Below are positions 1 to 5,304 of a DNA stretch of 5,455 nt, piece by piece. The translations under genes and the position numbers were made by a program. Position 1 is the stretch's first letter; each line of letters starts with the position of its first letter. Source of the DNA: Alphaproteobacteria bacterium (GTDB lineage Bacteria; Pseudomonadota; Alphaproteobacteria; Rhizobiales; Aestuariivirgaceae); the NCBI GenBank assembly GCA_005884715.1, contig VAZZ01000546.1, forward strand, positions 1 through 5,455, written 5' to 3'. The notes beneath the pieces were generated by a model that did no database searches, was not told the origin of the DNA, and worked only from the letters and a program-made list of their open reading frames with translations.

Positions 1-133
1 CCACGCGCATGGGCGGATACCATCGTTTTGCCGGCCCATGCTACGCCGCCGCGAGGCTAAATGACACAAAATTTACGCAGCGAACATTTACTGAAGACGC
101 TAGGCTAGTTTCGCTCAGGTCAACCGTAGGTGC

Positions 134-166
134 TTGACGACAGCTGTCTTGACTAGGCGTCATGAC
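134..166. promoter_or_regulatory. Palindrome cluster upstream of the MFS gene, possible operator/promoter
   Basis: A perfect 10-bp palindrome GACAGCTGTC (139-148) is bracketed by two direct TTGAC copies (134-138 and 149-153, 15 bp apart). It is followed by a perfect 8-bp palindrome GTCATGAC (159-166). An inverted GTCAA lies upstream at 119-123. TTGACT at 149-154 could be a -35 box with a poor -10 (TACGAA, 173-178, 18-bp spacer) for the transporter gene. This is what an operator region for a dimeric regulator looks like, but no regulator can be named and no gene for one adjoins it on this side. The rest of 1-238 shows nothing else supportable. Confidence 0.3.
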
Positions 167-238
167 TGGCCCTACGAATTGTCGCGGGAAAATGCGCGGG
201 TTTTAGCAAAGCAAACTGGTATTTGGTGCACTTAGGCA

Positions 239-1516
239 ATGTCGGAATTGGCAGGAAACAGCTCGCGCAGGCGGGTGGTCGCGGCCGGCATCGCCGGCAA
301 TGTGATGGAATGGTACGATTTTTCGATCTACGGGTTTTTCGCCCGGACCATCGGCAATCTCTATTTCCCGACAGAAGATCCTAGAACCTCTTTGCTGGCC
401 GCTTATGCCGTTTTTGCCATCGGCTTCCTCATGCGCCCGCTTGGCGCTGTCCTTTTCGGTCATATCGGTGACCGCGTCGGCCGCGGCCCAGCCTTGCTGT
501 GGTCAGTGGTTGTGATGGCGGTGCCGACTCTGGTGATGGGCCTGCTACCCACTTATGGCCAGATCGGTATTGCGGCCTCGCTGCTCATGGTGCTCTGCCG
601 CGTCCTGCAGGGCCTCGCGGTCGGGGGCGAATATACCGGCTCTGCCGTATTTCTCGCCGAGACCGCGCATCCGCAAAAGCGCGGCGCTGCCAGCGCCTGG
701 GCGCCGTTCGGCGCTGTCGCCGGCATTCTGCTCGGCTCGGCCGTTGGCGCCGCAATCATGAATTCCATGCCGCTGGAACAGGTCGTCGCCTGGGGTTGGC
801 GGATACCCTTCCTGCTCGGTGTGCTAGTGGGTGGTGTCGGCTTTCTCCTGAGGCGACGCATGCCGTTCGACAAGCCGGCGGCAACAGCGGGCTTTCCTCT
901 GCTTCGGGCGTTGCGCGAACATCCACTGGAGATGCTGCAGGTCGTCAGCATCAGTCTCGTCAACGCCGTCGGCTTCTACCTGATATTCGTCTATATCGTC
1001 ACATGGCTGAAGCTCGTCGCCGATGTTGGAGCAAGCACCGCGCTTCTCATCAACTCGGCCAACATGGCGATCTTGCTCGCCGTCATCCTGGTCGTGTCGC
1101 GGCTCTCCGACCGCATAGGGCGCAAACCGGTCCTGGCCGGAGCGGCGATCGGACTGTTGTTGTTCTCCTGGCCGCTGATGGCGCTCATGGAGACCGGCGA
1201 TGTCTTCTCCGTCTTTCTCGGCCAACTTGGATTTGCCCTGCTGATTGGCTCCTATGGTGCCGTAAATCCTATTGCGATTTGTGAGATCTTCCCCCGCCAC
1301 GTTCGCTGCTCCGCGGTTTCGACGGCTTACAATATTGCACTTGGCCTGGCTGGCGGCACGGCGCCGGCAGTCGCCACCTGGTTGATCGAGCTCACCGGCC
1401 GTCCGAGCGTGCCGGCCGTATATATCATGGCATGTGCCGCCATCTCCGCGGCGGCGGTTCTTTCGGTGCGCGCGGGTTCGAGGCAGTCGCTCGCCGATTC
1501 GGTCATAGCCGCCTAG
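239..1516 (+). CDS. MFS transporter, metabolite:H+ symporter (MHS) family
   Basis: A 425-residue inner-membrane secondary transporter, normal length for the MHS branch of the major facilitator superfamily, whose members take up organic acids, osmolytes or aromatic acids with protons. Seen: NVMEWYDF at 21-28, the loop 2-3 motif GHIGDRVGR at 74-82, RVLQGLAVGGEYTGS at 121-135, ETAHPQKRG at 141-149, WGWRIPF at 186-192, the second-half loop motif SDRIGRKP at 290-297, and the NPIAICEIFPRHVR stretch at 343-356. There are about 12 hydrophobic segments. The long C-terminal coiled coil of ProP is absent, so an osmosensory ProP role is unlikely. The start is set by an in-frame TAG directly upstream (233-235) and by the usual short cytoplasmic lead before MEWYDF. 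Its ribosome binding site is weak (TTAGG only). The substrate cannot be read from the sequence. Its stop overlaps the stop of the convergent regulator gene by 4 bp. Confidence 0.93.
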   Translation: MSELAGNSSRRRVVAAGIAGNVMEWYDFSIYGFFARTIGNLYFPTEDPRTSLLAAYAVFAIGFLMRPLGAVLFGHIGDRVGRGPALLWSVVVMAVPTLVMGLLPTYGQIGIAASLLMVLCRVLQGLAVGGEYTGSAVFLAETAHPQKRGAASAWAPFGAVAGILLGSAVGAAIMNSMPLEQVVAWGWRIPFLLGVLVGGVGFLLRRRMPFDKPAATAGFPLLRALREHPLEMLQVVSISLVNAVGFYLIFVYIVTWLKLVADVGASTALLINSANMAILLAVILVVSRLSDRIGRKPVLAGAAIGLLLFSWPLMALMETGDVFSVFLGQLGFALLIGSYGAVNPIAICEIFPRHVRCSAVSTAYNIALGLAGGTAPAVATWLIELTGRPSVPAVYIMACAAISAAAVLSVRAGSRQSLADSVIAA

Positions 1517-1998
1517 GCGCGATCTTCTTCCGGGCCATAGCGTTCCAGCGCACTCCTCAGCGCGATGATTTGGCTCCGCAGCCGCTTGAGCTCGCCGGCC
1601 TTGAGGCCGGAGGCTTCGAGGATGCAGCGAGGGATCTTCACCGCCTCTTGCCTGAGCGCCCGGCCCTTTTGGGTCAACCCTATCCGCACCTGGCGTTCAT
1701 CGGCCGGATCGCGGCTTCGCCTGACATGGCCCAATGTCTCCAGCCGCTTGAGCAGAGGCGTCATCGTGCTCGATTCGAGCAACAGCCTCCCGCCGAGGCT
1801 TCCGACCGTCTGATCATCACGCTCCCACAGAAGGACCATCACCAGATACTGCGGATATGTCAGGCCGAGCTCATCGAGCAGGGGCTTGTAGACGCGATTG
1901 AAAGCATGGCTGGCAGAATAGACGGCGAAGCACAGAAAATCGCTGAACCGCAGGGCATCCTCGGATTTCGGACCAGGTTTGGGGGTGGACACAGTCAT
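1513..1998 (-). CDS. ohrR: MarR-family redox-sensing repressor, OhrR type
   Basis: A 161-residue dimeric winged-helix repressor. The N-terminal stretch FLCFAVYSASHAFNRVYKPL, then LGLTYPQYLVM, is the hallmark of OhrR, which senses organic hydroperoxides through a reactive cysteine. Numbered from this ATG, the sensing Cys is C23, the two tyrosines that hydrogen-bond it in known OhrR structures are Y37 and Y48, and C125 sits near the resolving-Cys position of two-Cys OhrR proteins. C23, Y37 and Y48 have the same spacing as Xanthomonas C22/Y36/Y47. The recognition helix is around ESSTMTPLLKRLETLG and the wing is RDPADERQVRI. An upstream TTG at 2016 overlaps the predicted -10 box and is unlikely to be the start. 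GTG at 1992 is 6 nt from GAGGAG and may be the true start, two residues shorter. The gene is divergent from the hydrolase and probably autoregulated. The OhrR subtype is inferred from sequence pattern; MarR membership is secure. Confidence 0.92.
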   Translation of the reverse strand: MTVSTPKPGPKSEDALRFSDFLCFAVYSASHAFNRVYKPLLDELGLTYPQYLVMVLLWERDDQTVGSLGGRLLLESSTMTPLLKRLETLGHVRRSRDPADERQVRIGLTQKGRALRQEAVKIPRCILEASGLKAGELKRLRSQIIALRSALERYGPEEDRA

Positions 1999-2004
1999 CT
2001 CCTC
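1999..2004 (-). promoter_or_regulatory. Ribosome binding site of the ohrR-like gene
   Basis: GAGGAG on the minus strand directly abuts the ATG at 1998 with no spacer, but lies 6 nt before an in-frame GTG at 1992. Normal Shine-Dalgarno spacing therefore favours GTG as the used start. The predicted transcript start near 2008 leaves a leader of only about 10-16 nt. Confidence 0.55.
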
Positions 2005-2014
2005 GGCATGCGAC

Positions 2015-2043
2015 AATATATATCGTGCACGATTTTATCGCAA
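2015..2043 (-). promoter_or_regulatory. Predicted promoter of the ohrR-like gene
   Basis: On the minus strand, TTGCGA (2038-2043) and TATATT (2015-2020) are separated by exactly 17 bp, matching the sigma-70-type consensus at 4/6 and 5/6 positions. The palindrome ATCGTGCACGAT lies in the spacer, so a bound repressor would block polymerase, consistent with autoregulation. Confidence 0.55.
2022..2033. promoter_or_regulatory. Operator-like palindrome 1, regulator side
   Basis: ATCGTGCACGAT is a perfect 12-bp palindrome located between the -35 and -10 boxes of the regulator promoter. It shares the ATCG-N4-CGAT core with the palindrome at 2074-2093. The probable ligand is the adjacent MarR/OhrR protein, inferred from position and symmetry. 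Confidence 0.55.
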
Positions 2044-2047
2044 GCGC

Positions 2048-2076
2048 TTGACATGGATTCGGAGATCGAATATTTA
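2048..2076 (+). promoter_or_regulatory. Predicted promoter of the hydrolase gene
   Basis: A consensus -35 box TTGACA (2048-2053) is followed after 17 bp by TATTTA (2071-2076), a weaker -10. Transcription would start near 2083, inside operator palindrome 2. The -35 boxes of the two divergent promoters lie back to back, only 4 bp apart, across the palindrome CAAGCGCTTG (2041-2050). Confidence 0.5.
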
Positions 2077-2093
2077 GATCGCACGCGATCTAA
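2074..2093. promoter_or_regulatory. Operator-like palindrome 2, hydrolase side
   Basis: TTAGATCG-CACG-CGATCTAA is an inverted repeat with perfect 8-bp arms. It overlaps the -10 box and predicted start point of the hydrolase promoter. Its core ATCG-CACG-CGAT matches palindrome 1, with centres 56 bp apart. A further half-site ATCGTGCA follows at 2093-2100. Binding by the neighbouring OhrR-like protein would repress the hydrolase gene. Confidence 0.6.
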
Positions 2094-2134
2094 TCGTGCA
2101 GCAATGAAAATCGACAAGCGGCAGGCGAACGGGC

Positions 2135-3121
2135 ATGATCATCGGTACACAAGACCCATCCACGAACGATCATTCGGTGTCACGTCGGCATGTTCTTCTC
2201 GCAGGGGCCGCCATCGCGGCCCTGCCCCTAACCGCGATCGCCGGTGGAGCCGACAAGCAGTCTTCGACAATCCAACATCAGCAAGGAGTGAGACCCATGA
2301 GCACCATCACCACCAAGGACGGAATCGAGATTTATTACAAGGATTGGGGCAAGGGGCAGCCGATCGTCTTCAGCCATGGCTGGCCGCTCTCGGCGGATGA
2401 CTGGGACGCTCAGATGATCTTCTTCCTCAATAAGGGTTTCCGGGTGATTGCCCATGACCGCCGTGGCCACGGCCGCTCCACGCAGACCGGCAGCGGTCAT
2501 GACATGGACCACTATGCCGACGACCTTGCTGCCTTGACCGCGCATCTCGACCTCAAGGATGCCATCCATGTGGGCCATTCCACAGGCGGGGGAGAAGTGG
2601 TGCATTATCTGGCGCGTCATGGCGAAGCCCGGGTAGCGAAAGCCGCCATCATCGCAGCGGTGCCGCCTCTAATGGTCAAGACGGCGGCCAATCCGGGCGG
2701 GCTGCCGAAAGAAGTGTTCGATGGATTCCAGGTCCAGGTCGCCACCAACCGCGCCCAGTTCTATTATGATGTGCCAGCAGGACCCTTCCATGGTTACAAC
2801 CGGCCTGGCGCAAAGCCCTCGCAGGGCGTGATCTGGAACTGGTGGCGCCAGGGCATGATGGGCGGTGCCAAGGCACATTTTGACGGTATCGTCGCCTTCT
2901 CGCAGACCGATTTCACCGAAGACCTAAGGAAAATCTCGGTGCCCATGCTGGTAATGCATGGCGATGACGACCAGATTGTGCCCTATGCCGATTCAGCGCC
3001 ATTGTCGGCAAAACTCCTCAAGAAGGGGACAGTCAAGACCTATAAGGGCTTCCCGCATGGCATGCCGACGACCGAGGCCGAAACGATCAATGCCGACCTC
3101 CTCGCCTTCATCAGGGGATGA
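2135..3121 (+). CDS. Alpha/beta hydrolase, cofactor-free chloroperoxidase type, with Tat-like leader
   Basis: A 328-residue serine hydrolase of the non-heme chloroperoxidase/arylesterase group. Family members hydrolyse esters and can form peracids from carboxylic acids and hydrogen peroxide. Seen: oxyanion-side motif HGWP at 81-84, HDRRGHGRS at 107-115, nucleophile elbow GHSTG with Ser149, acid D279 in HGDDDQIVP, and His308 in FPHGM, so the triad is intact. Residues 16-22 (SRRHVLL), a hydrophobic stretch and an AIA-GG cleavage-like site at about 36 form a twin-arginine leader. M55 begins the usual cytosolic start of this family, MSTITTKDG. It follows AAGGAG at 8-nt spacing, whereas the ATG at 2135 has a poor binding site. 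Either or both starts may be used; 2135 is given because the Tat leader is coherent and in frame. The gene is divergent from the OhrR-like repressor, and operator 2 overlaps its promoter. The physiological substrate is unknown. Confidence 0.9.
   Translation: MIIGTQDPSTNDHSVSRRHVLLAGAAIAALPLTAIAGGADKQSSTIQHQQGVRPMSTITTKDGIEIYYKDWGKGQPIVFSHGWPLSADDWDAQMIFFLNKGFRVIAHDRRGHGRSTQTGSGHDMDHYADDLAALTAHLDLKDAIHVGHSTGGGEVVHYLARHGEARVAKAAIIAAVPPLMVKTAANPGGLPKEVFDGFQVQVATNRAQFYYDVPAGPFHGYNRPGAKPSQGVIWNWWRQGMMGGAKAHFDGIVAFSQTDFTEDLRKISVPMLVMHGDDDQIVPYADSAPLSAKLLKKGTVKTYKGFPHGMPTTEAETINADLLAFIRG
2172..2248 (+). other. Tat-type signal peptide region of the hydrolase
   Basis: About residues 13-38 of the long form. 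The twin arginines R17-R18 sit in SRRHVLL, followed by an Ala/Leu-rich hydrophobic core (LLAGAAIAALPLTAIA) and small residues suited to signal peptidase cleavage near residue 36. A linker of about 18 residues then leads to M55 and the hydrolase fold. Export is inferred. Confidence 0.65.
2283..2288 (+). promoter_or_regulatory. Strong internal ribosome binding site within the hydrolase gene
   Basis: AAGGAG lies 8 nt before the in-frame ATG at 2297, far better than anything before the ATG at 2135. Initiation here would give a 274-residue leaderless enzyme beginning MSTITTKDG, the usual start of cytosolic relatives. Confidence 0.6.
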
Positions 3122-3127
3122 TCAGCC

Positions 3128-3155
3128 GCGCCGTTTCGCCCAGGCGGAGCGGCGT
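3128..3155 (+). terminator. Imperfect GC-rich hairpin after the hydrolase gene
   Basis: CGCCG (3129-3133) pairs with CGGCG (3150-3154). An inner CGC/GCG pairing closes a small loop, with an internal mismatch between the stems. It begins a few bases after the stop codon, which suits a terminator, but no T-run follows, so intrinsic termination is doubtful. Confidence 0.25.
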
Positions 3156-3237
3156 TCCCGGATCACGATGCGAAAATGTGGGCACCGGCTTTTCACAAGA
3201 ATTCGCGCGCTAATATATTTTTGGATCGATCACGATC

Positions 3238-3262
3238 ATGAGTTTGGATTGTATAAACTCAT
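3238..3262. repeat. Inverted repeat between convergent genes
   Basis: ATGAGTTT (3238-3245) and AAACTCAT (3255-3262) form perfect 8-bp arms around a 9-nt loop. The right arm contains the stop codon of the membrane-protein gene on the minus strand. It could form a hairpin in either transcript. No T-run follows on either side, so a terminator role is only possible. Confidence 0.4.
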
Positions 3263-3813
3263 TGTAATTCGGGCAGCCGTTTGGCCGGTCCTTCGCGCAA
3301 CAGCATCCATATCCAGCCGGCGAAAGTGATGACCAGGAAGGGATAGGCGAAGGAGGGTAGTGGCGATGCGGTGGGCAACACCTGTTCACCTGAGAAAATC
3401 CGCGCAGCGGTGATCAGGAACAAGATTGCCGCGACAATACCAAATCCACGGACCCAGATCGGGAATTGCTTTGGTATGCTAATGAGGAGGAGCGCCACCG
3501 CCCACAAGGCAACGCCGGCGCCGAATGAAGGGACGCTTGCGCTGGCCCCTGCCGCCGTTCCAGACAGCATGACAGCCTCGCCAATTCCGAAGACAAGAAA
3601 GCCGCCGGAGACGATCTCGCTTCCCATCCCGTGGTACTTCAGGGCCAGCAGCGCACAGGCCATCACAATCCCACAGGCATCGACCGCCCATGCCATAGCC
3701 TGCAGGTTCGGCTCGGCAGTCATCGTACCGGCCACGCCGAATACACCGCCGAGCGCCAATCCAATTACAGCCAGGGAGTTTAGCGAACTGTTGAGTCCCG
3801 CCATACCCGACAT
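3259..3813 (-). CDS. Six-helix integral membrane protein of unknown function
   Basis: A 184-residue, strongly hydrophobic protein. Predicted membrane segments by eye lie near residues 12-31, 38-58, 67-87, 94-113, 119-139 and 154-173, with short loops and a basic C-terminal tail (LLREGPAKRLPELQ). There is no signal peptide apart from the first helix, and no catalytic or metal-binding motif is evident. Glycine- and alanine-rich helices with two helix-embedded acidic residues (D45, E79) are visible. The start is supported by a good binding site, GGGGAGGG (3822-3829), at about 8-nt spacing. The opposite strand is also open here, but its product is Pro/Ala/Thr-rich and has no such support. I do not recognise a named family. 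The gene stands alone, with its own predicted promoter and about 170 bp between it and the upstream TPR gene. Confidence 0.8.
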   Translation of the reverse strand: MSGMAGLNSSLNSLAVIGLALGGVFGVAGTMTAEPNLQAMAWAVDACGIVMACALLALKYHGMGSEIVSGGFLVFGIGEAVMLSGTAAGASASVPSFGAGVALWAVALLLISIPKQFPIWVRGFGIVAAILFLITAARIFSGEQVLPTASPLPSFAYPFLVITFAGWIWMLLREGPAKRLPELQ

Positions 3814-3854
3814 GAACGCAGCCCTCCCCTGTCAATCGAATCAACCTATCGTGA

Positions 3855-3884
3855 ATGATAGAGCACTTGCTGCCGGCACGCCAA
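3855..3884 (-). promoter_or_regulatory. Predicted promoter of the membrane-protein gene
   Basis: On the minus strand, TTGGCG (3879-3884) and TATCAT (3855-3860) are 18 bp apart, 4/6 and 5/6 matches to sigma-70-type consensus. A small inverted repeat CTATC-N6-GATAG (3846-3861) straddles the -10 box. This is a pattern match only. Confidence 0.35.
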
Positions 3885-3953
3885 CTCTACCCCAACGTGC
3901 CACCCTCTGCTTCGGCAGGCGCGAGCTTCGCCACTGACATCAACGAAGGCTTG

Positions 3954-3972
3954 CCAAAGTCTTCAACCTTGG
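3954..3972 (-). terminator. Weak hairpin after the TPR-PAN gene
   Basis: CCAAGG and CTTTGG on the minus strand pair over 6 bp, including one G-U, around a 7-nt loop, about 10 nt past the TPR gene's stop. The stem is short and no T-run follows, so confidence is low. Confidence 0.2.
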
Positions 3973-3982
3973 CTGGATTTGC

Positions 3983-5206
3983 TCAATTGACGGACTGACG
4001 CTTGGCGCCGCTATCGGCCTCTTCGTCATTCGAGTATTCGCCGGCGCTGTCGAACATCCGGCAGGCCAGTTCCGCCTTGATGAAGGAAAAGGCGACGCAG
4101 CTCTCGCTGTCGCGGCAGACCGCCTCGCAGTCCTCGAAGCGATCCTGCGAACTTTGCCGGAACGGATCGCCCGGAAAAAGCTTGTGGCGAAACCGGACCA
4201 TGGAAATCTCAGCATTGGAGATCGGCGGGGGATAGGTTTCGTCCTTGAGACCGCTCATCGTGCTGGGCTCAAGCAGGCGTTCGGTAGGGTCGCCCTTCAA
4301 GAAGCACATCGAGTTCCACATATTGAAGGAATAAGCGCGGCATGACCCATTCGCGGCGCAGGCGTTCTCGCAGGCATCGCGATCGACGACTCGCAACTCG
4401 CTGACCAGCGGCCCGGCGAGATCGGTATTCGGCATGCGCCGGAACGACGTCTCAGGTCCTGGCTCCGGCTTGCTCTTTTCCGCCAGCAGAACTCTGGCGA
4501 CTTTCAGGCCGGCTTGCGCATTCTCGCTCGGCTTGAGTTCGAGTGATCGCTGATAGTCGGCGATCGCCCGATCATAGAGGCGCAGTTCCTGGTAGGCCCT
4601 GGCCCGGTTGCGGTAGAATAAGGCATTCTTTGGATTAATCACGATCGCCCGGTCAAAATCGGCAAGGGCGCGGTCAAATTCGCCGTTCTTGAAGAAGATG
4701 TTGCCGCGATTGCTGTAGGCGCCGGCATAGGCCGGATTTAGCGCTATGGCCTGGCTGAAGTCCTCGATCGCCCGGTCGGGCTCGCCTTTGGTGCCATAGG
4801 CAATGGCGCGATTATTATAGGCAAGGACATGCCCTGGATCGATGGCGATCGCCTGGTTGAAATCTCCGATCGCCCGGTCATAGTCGCGCTTGGCATGATA
4901 GGCATTGCCGCGATTGTTAAAAACATCGGCATTCTTCGGATTGAGCGCGATCGAAGCTGAATAGTCGCTGATCGCCTGGTCGTAATAGCCCTTGTCAAAA
5001 TATTCGAGACCGCGATTGAGATAGGCGATAGCCATGACGGAAGCGGAATAAGTGCCGGCTTCGATCAGCGCGGTACAGGCGCTGATGCTGGGCTCACCCT
5101 TCAACTTCTCGCAATCATGGCGATCATCGGCCAGCCCGGTGCCTGAGGACATGGCCGAGGCGACGAAAGCCGCAAGCGTCAGAACTTTGAGCCTTCGTCC
5201 GCACAT
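3983..5206 (-). CDS. Exported TPR-repeat protein with two C-terminal PAN/Apple-like domains
   Basis: A 407-residue protein, probably periplasmic or exported. Residues 1-26 are a Sec-type signal peptide (MCGRRLKVLTLAAFVASAMS, cleavage near GLA-DD). C32 and C44 form a likely disulfide in a short helical cap. Five TPR units in exact 34-residue register cover 58-227, each ending in an AI-LNP-like turn; TPRs form protein-binding superhelices. A linker rich in Lys, Pro and Glu follows. Two PAN/Apple-like modules come at about 257-322 and 333-390. Their cysteines have identical spacing, C-x3-C-x5-C-x11-C (C279/C283/C289/C301 and C360/C364/C370/C382). PAN domains bind proteins or carbohydrates. An upstream ATG at 5263 would add 19 residues ahead of the signal peptide; it is less likely because the n-region would be unusually long, though neither start has a strong binding site. 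No enzymatic motif was seen. Confidence 0.85.
   Translation of the reverse strand: MCGRRLKVLTLAAFVASAMSSGTGLADDRHDCEKLKGEPSISACTALIEAGTYSASVMAIAYLNRGLEYFDKGYYDQAISDYSASIALNPKNADVFNNRGNAYHAKRDYDRAIGDFNQAIAIDPGHVLAYNNRAIAYGTKGEPDRAIEDFSQAIALNPAYAGAYSNRGNIFFKNGEFDRALADFDRAIVINPKNALFYRNRARAYQELRLYDRAIADYQRSLELKPSENAQAGLKVARVLLAEKSKPEPGPETSFRRMPNTDLAGPLVSELRVVDRDACENACAANGSCRAYSFNMWNSMCFLKGDPTERLLEPSTMSGLKDETYPPPISNAEISMVRFRHKLFPGDPFRQSSQDRFEDCEAVCRDSESCVAFSFIKAELACRMFDSAGEYSNDEEADSGAKRQSVN
4049..4438 (-). other. Tandem PAN/Apple-like domains
   Basis: Two cysteine modules within the TPR protein share the pattern C-x3-C-x5-C-x11-C, each preceded by an aromatic/hydrophobic strand (RMPNTDLAG; EISMVRFRHKLFPG) and containing an AYSF or AFSF strand after the third Cys. 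This is typical of the small bacterial PAN group. The domain call is made by eye. Confidence 0.65.
4526..5035 (-). repeat. Five 102-bp coding repeats (TPR array)
   Basis: Five uninterrupted 34-codon units encode TPR motifs. DNA similarity is visible in the recurring GATCGCC(C/T)GGTC-like block encoding D(R/Q)AI, seen near 4562, 4766, 4869 and 4976. The perfect register suggests internal duplication of one unit. Confidence 0.8.
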
Positions 5207-5304
5207 CGAACTGGTGATTCCGGAACGAGAAAAGCCGATCGTGGCAGGGTGATCATCGATCATCCGTCCGTCAAGCGTGATAGCAGATTACGCCTTCCAG
5301 TTTC

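Noticed and set aside
1..60. Possible C-terminus of an upstream plus-strand gene ending TAA at 58-60
   Set aside because: Nineteen open codons are too few to judge, and the other two plus frames are also open over this span (to 64 and about 137). No recognisable protein end.
824..1300. Minus-strand open frame (158 codons) within the transporter gene
   Set aside because: It is fully inside a well-supported MFS gene, Asp/Gln/Arg-rich, and has no binding site or domain.
2016..2018. TTG as start of the MarR/OhrR gene
   Set aside because: It overlaps the predicted -10 box, lies upstream of the expected transcript start and has no binding site.
1432..2400. Long plus-strand open frame (322 codons) across the regulator gene and divergent spacer
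   Set aside because: It is antisense to a clear MarR/OhrR gene, runs through the promoters and operators, and continues out of frame into the hydrolase gene; its product is Arg/His/Pro-rich and resembles nothing.
3870..3918. Nested inverted repeats CTGCCG/CGGCAG and GGCACG/CGTGCC upstream of the membrane-protein gene
   Set aside because: The stems share a base and exclude each other, loops are long, and no riboswitch-like or terminator pattern follows.
3371..3937. Plus-strand open frame (188 codons) antisense to the membrane-protein gene
   Set aside because: The product is Pro/Ala/Thr-rich with no domain, typical of the reverse strand of a hydrophobic gene. The minus-strand frame has a strong binding site and coherent membrane segments.
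5250..5262. Inverted repeat TGATC-ATC-GATCA at the alternative start of the TPR gene
   Set aside because: Arms of 5 bp built from GATC words are expected by chance in this sequence, and no promoter pairs convincingly with it (TTGACG at 5269-5274 has no -10 at proper spacing).
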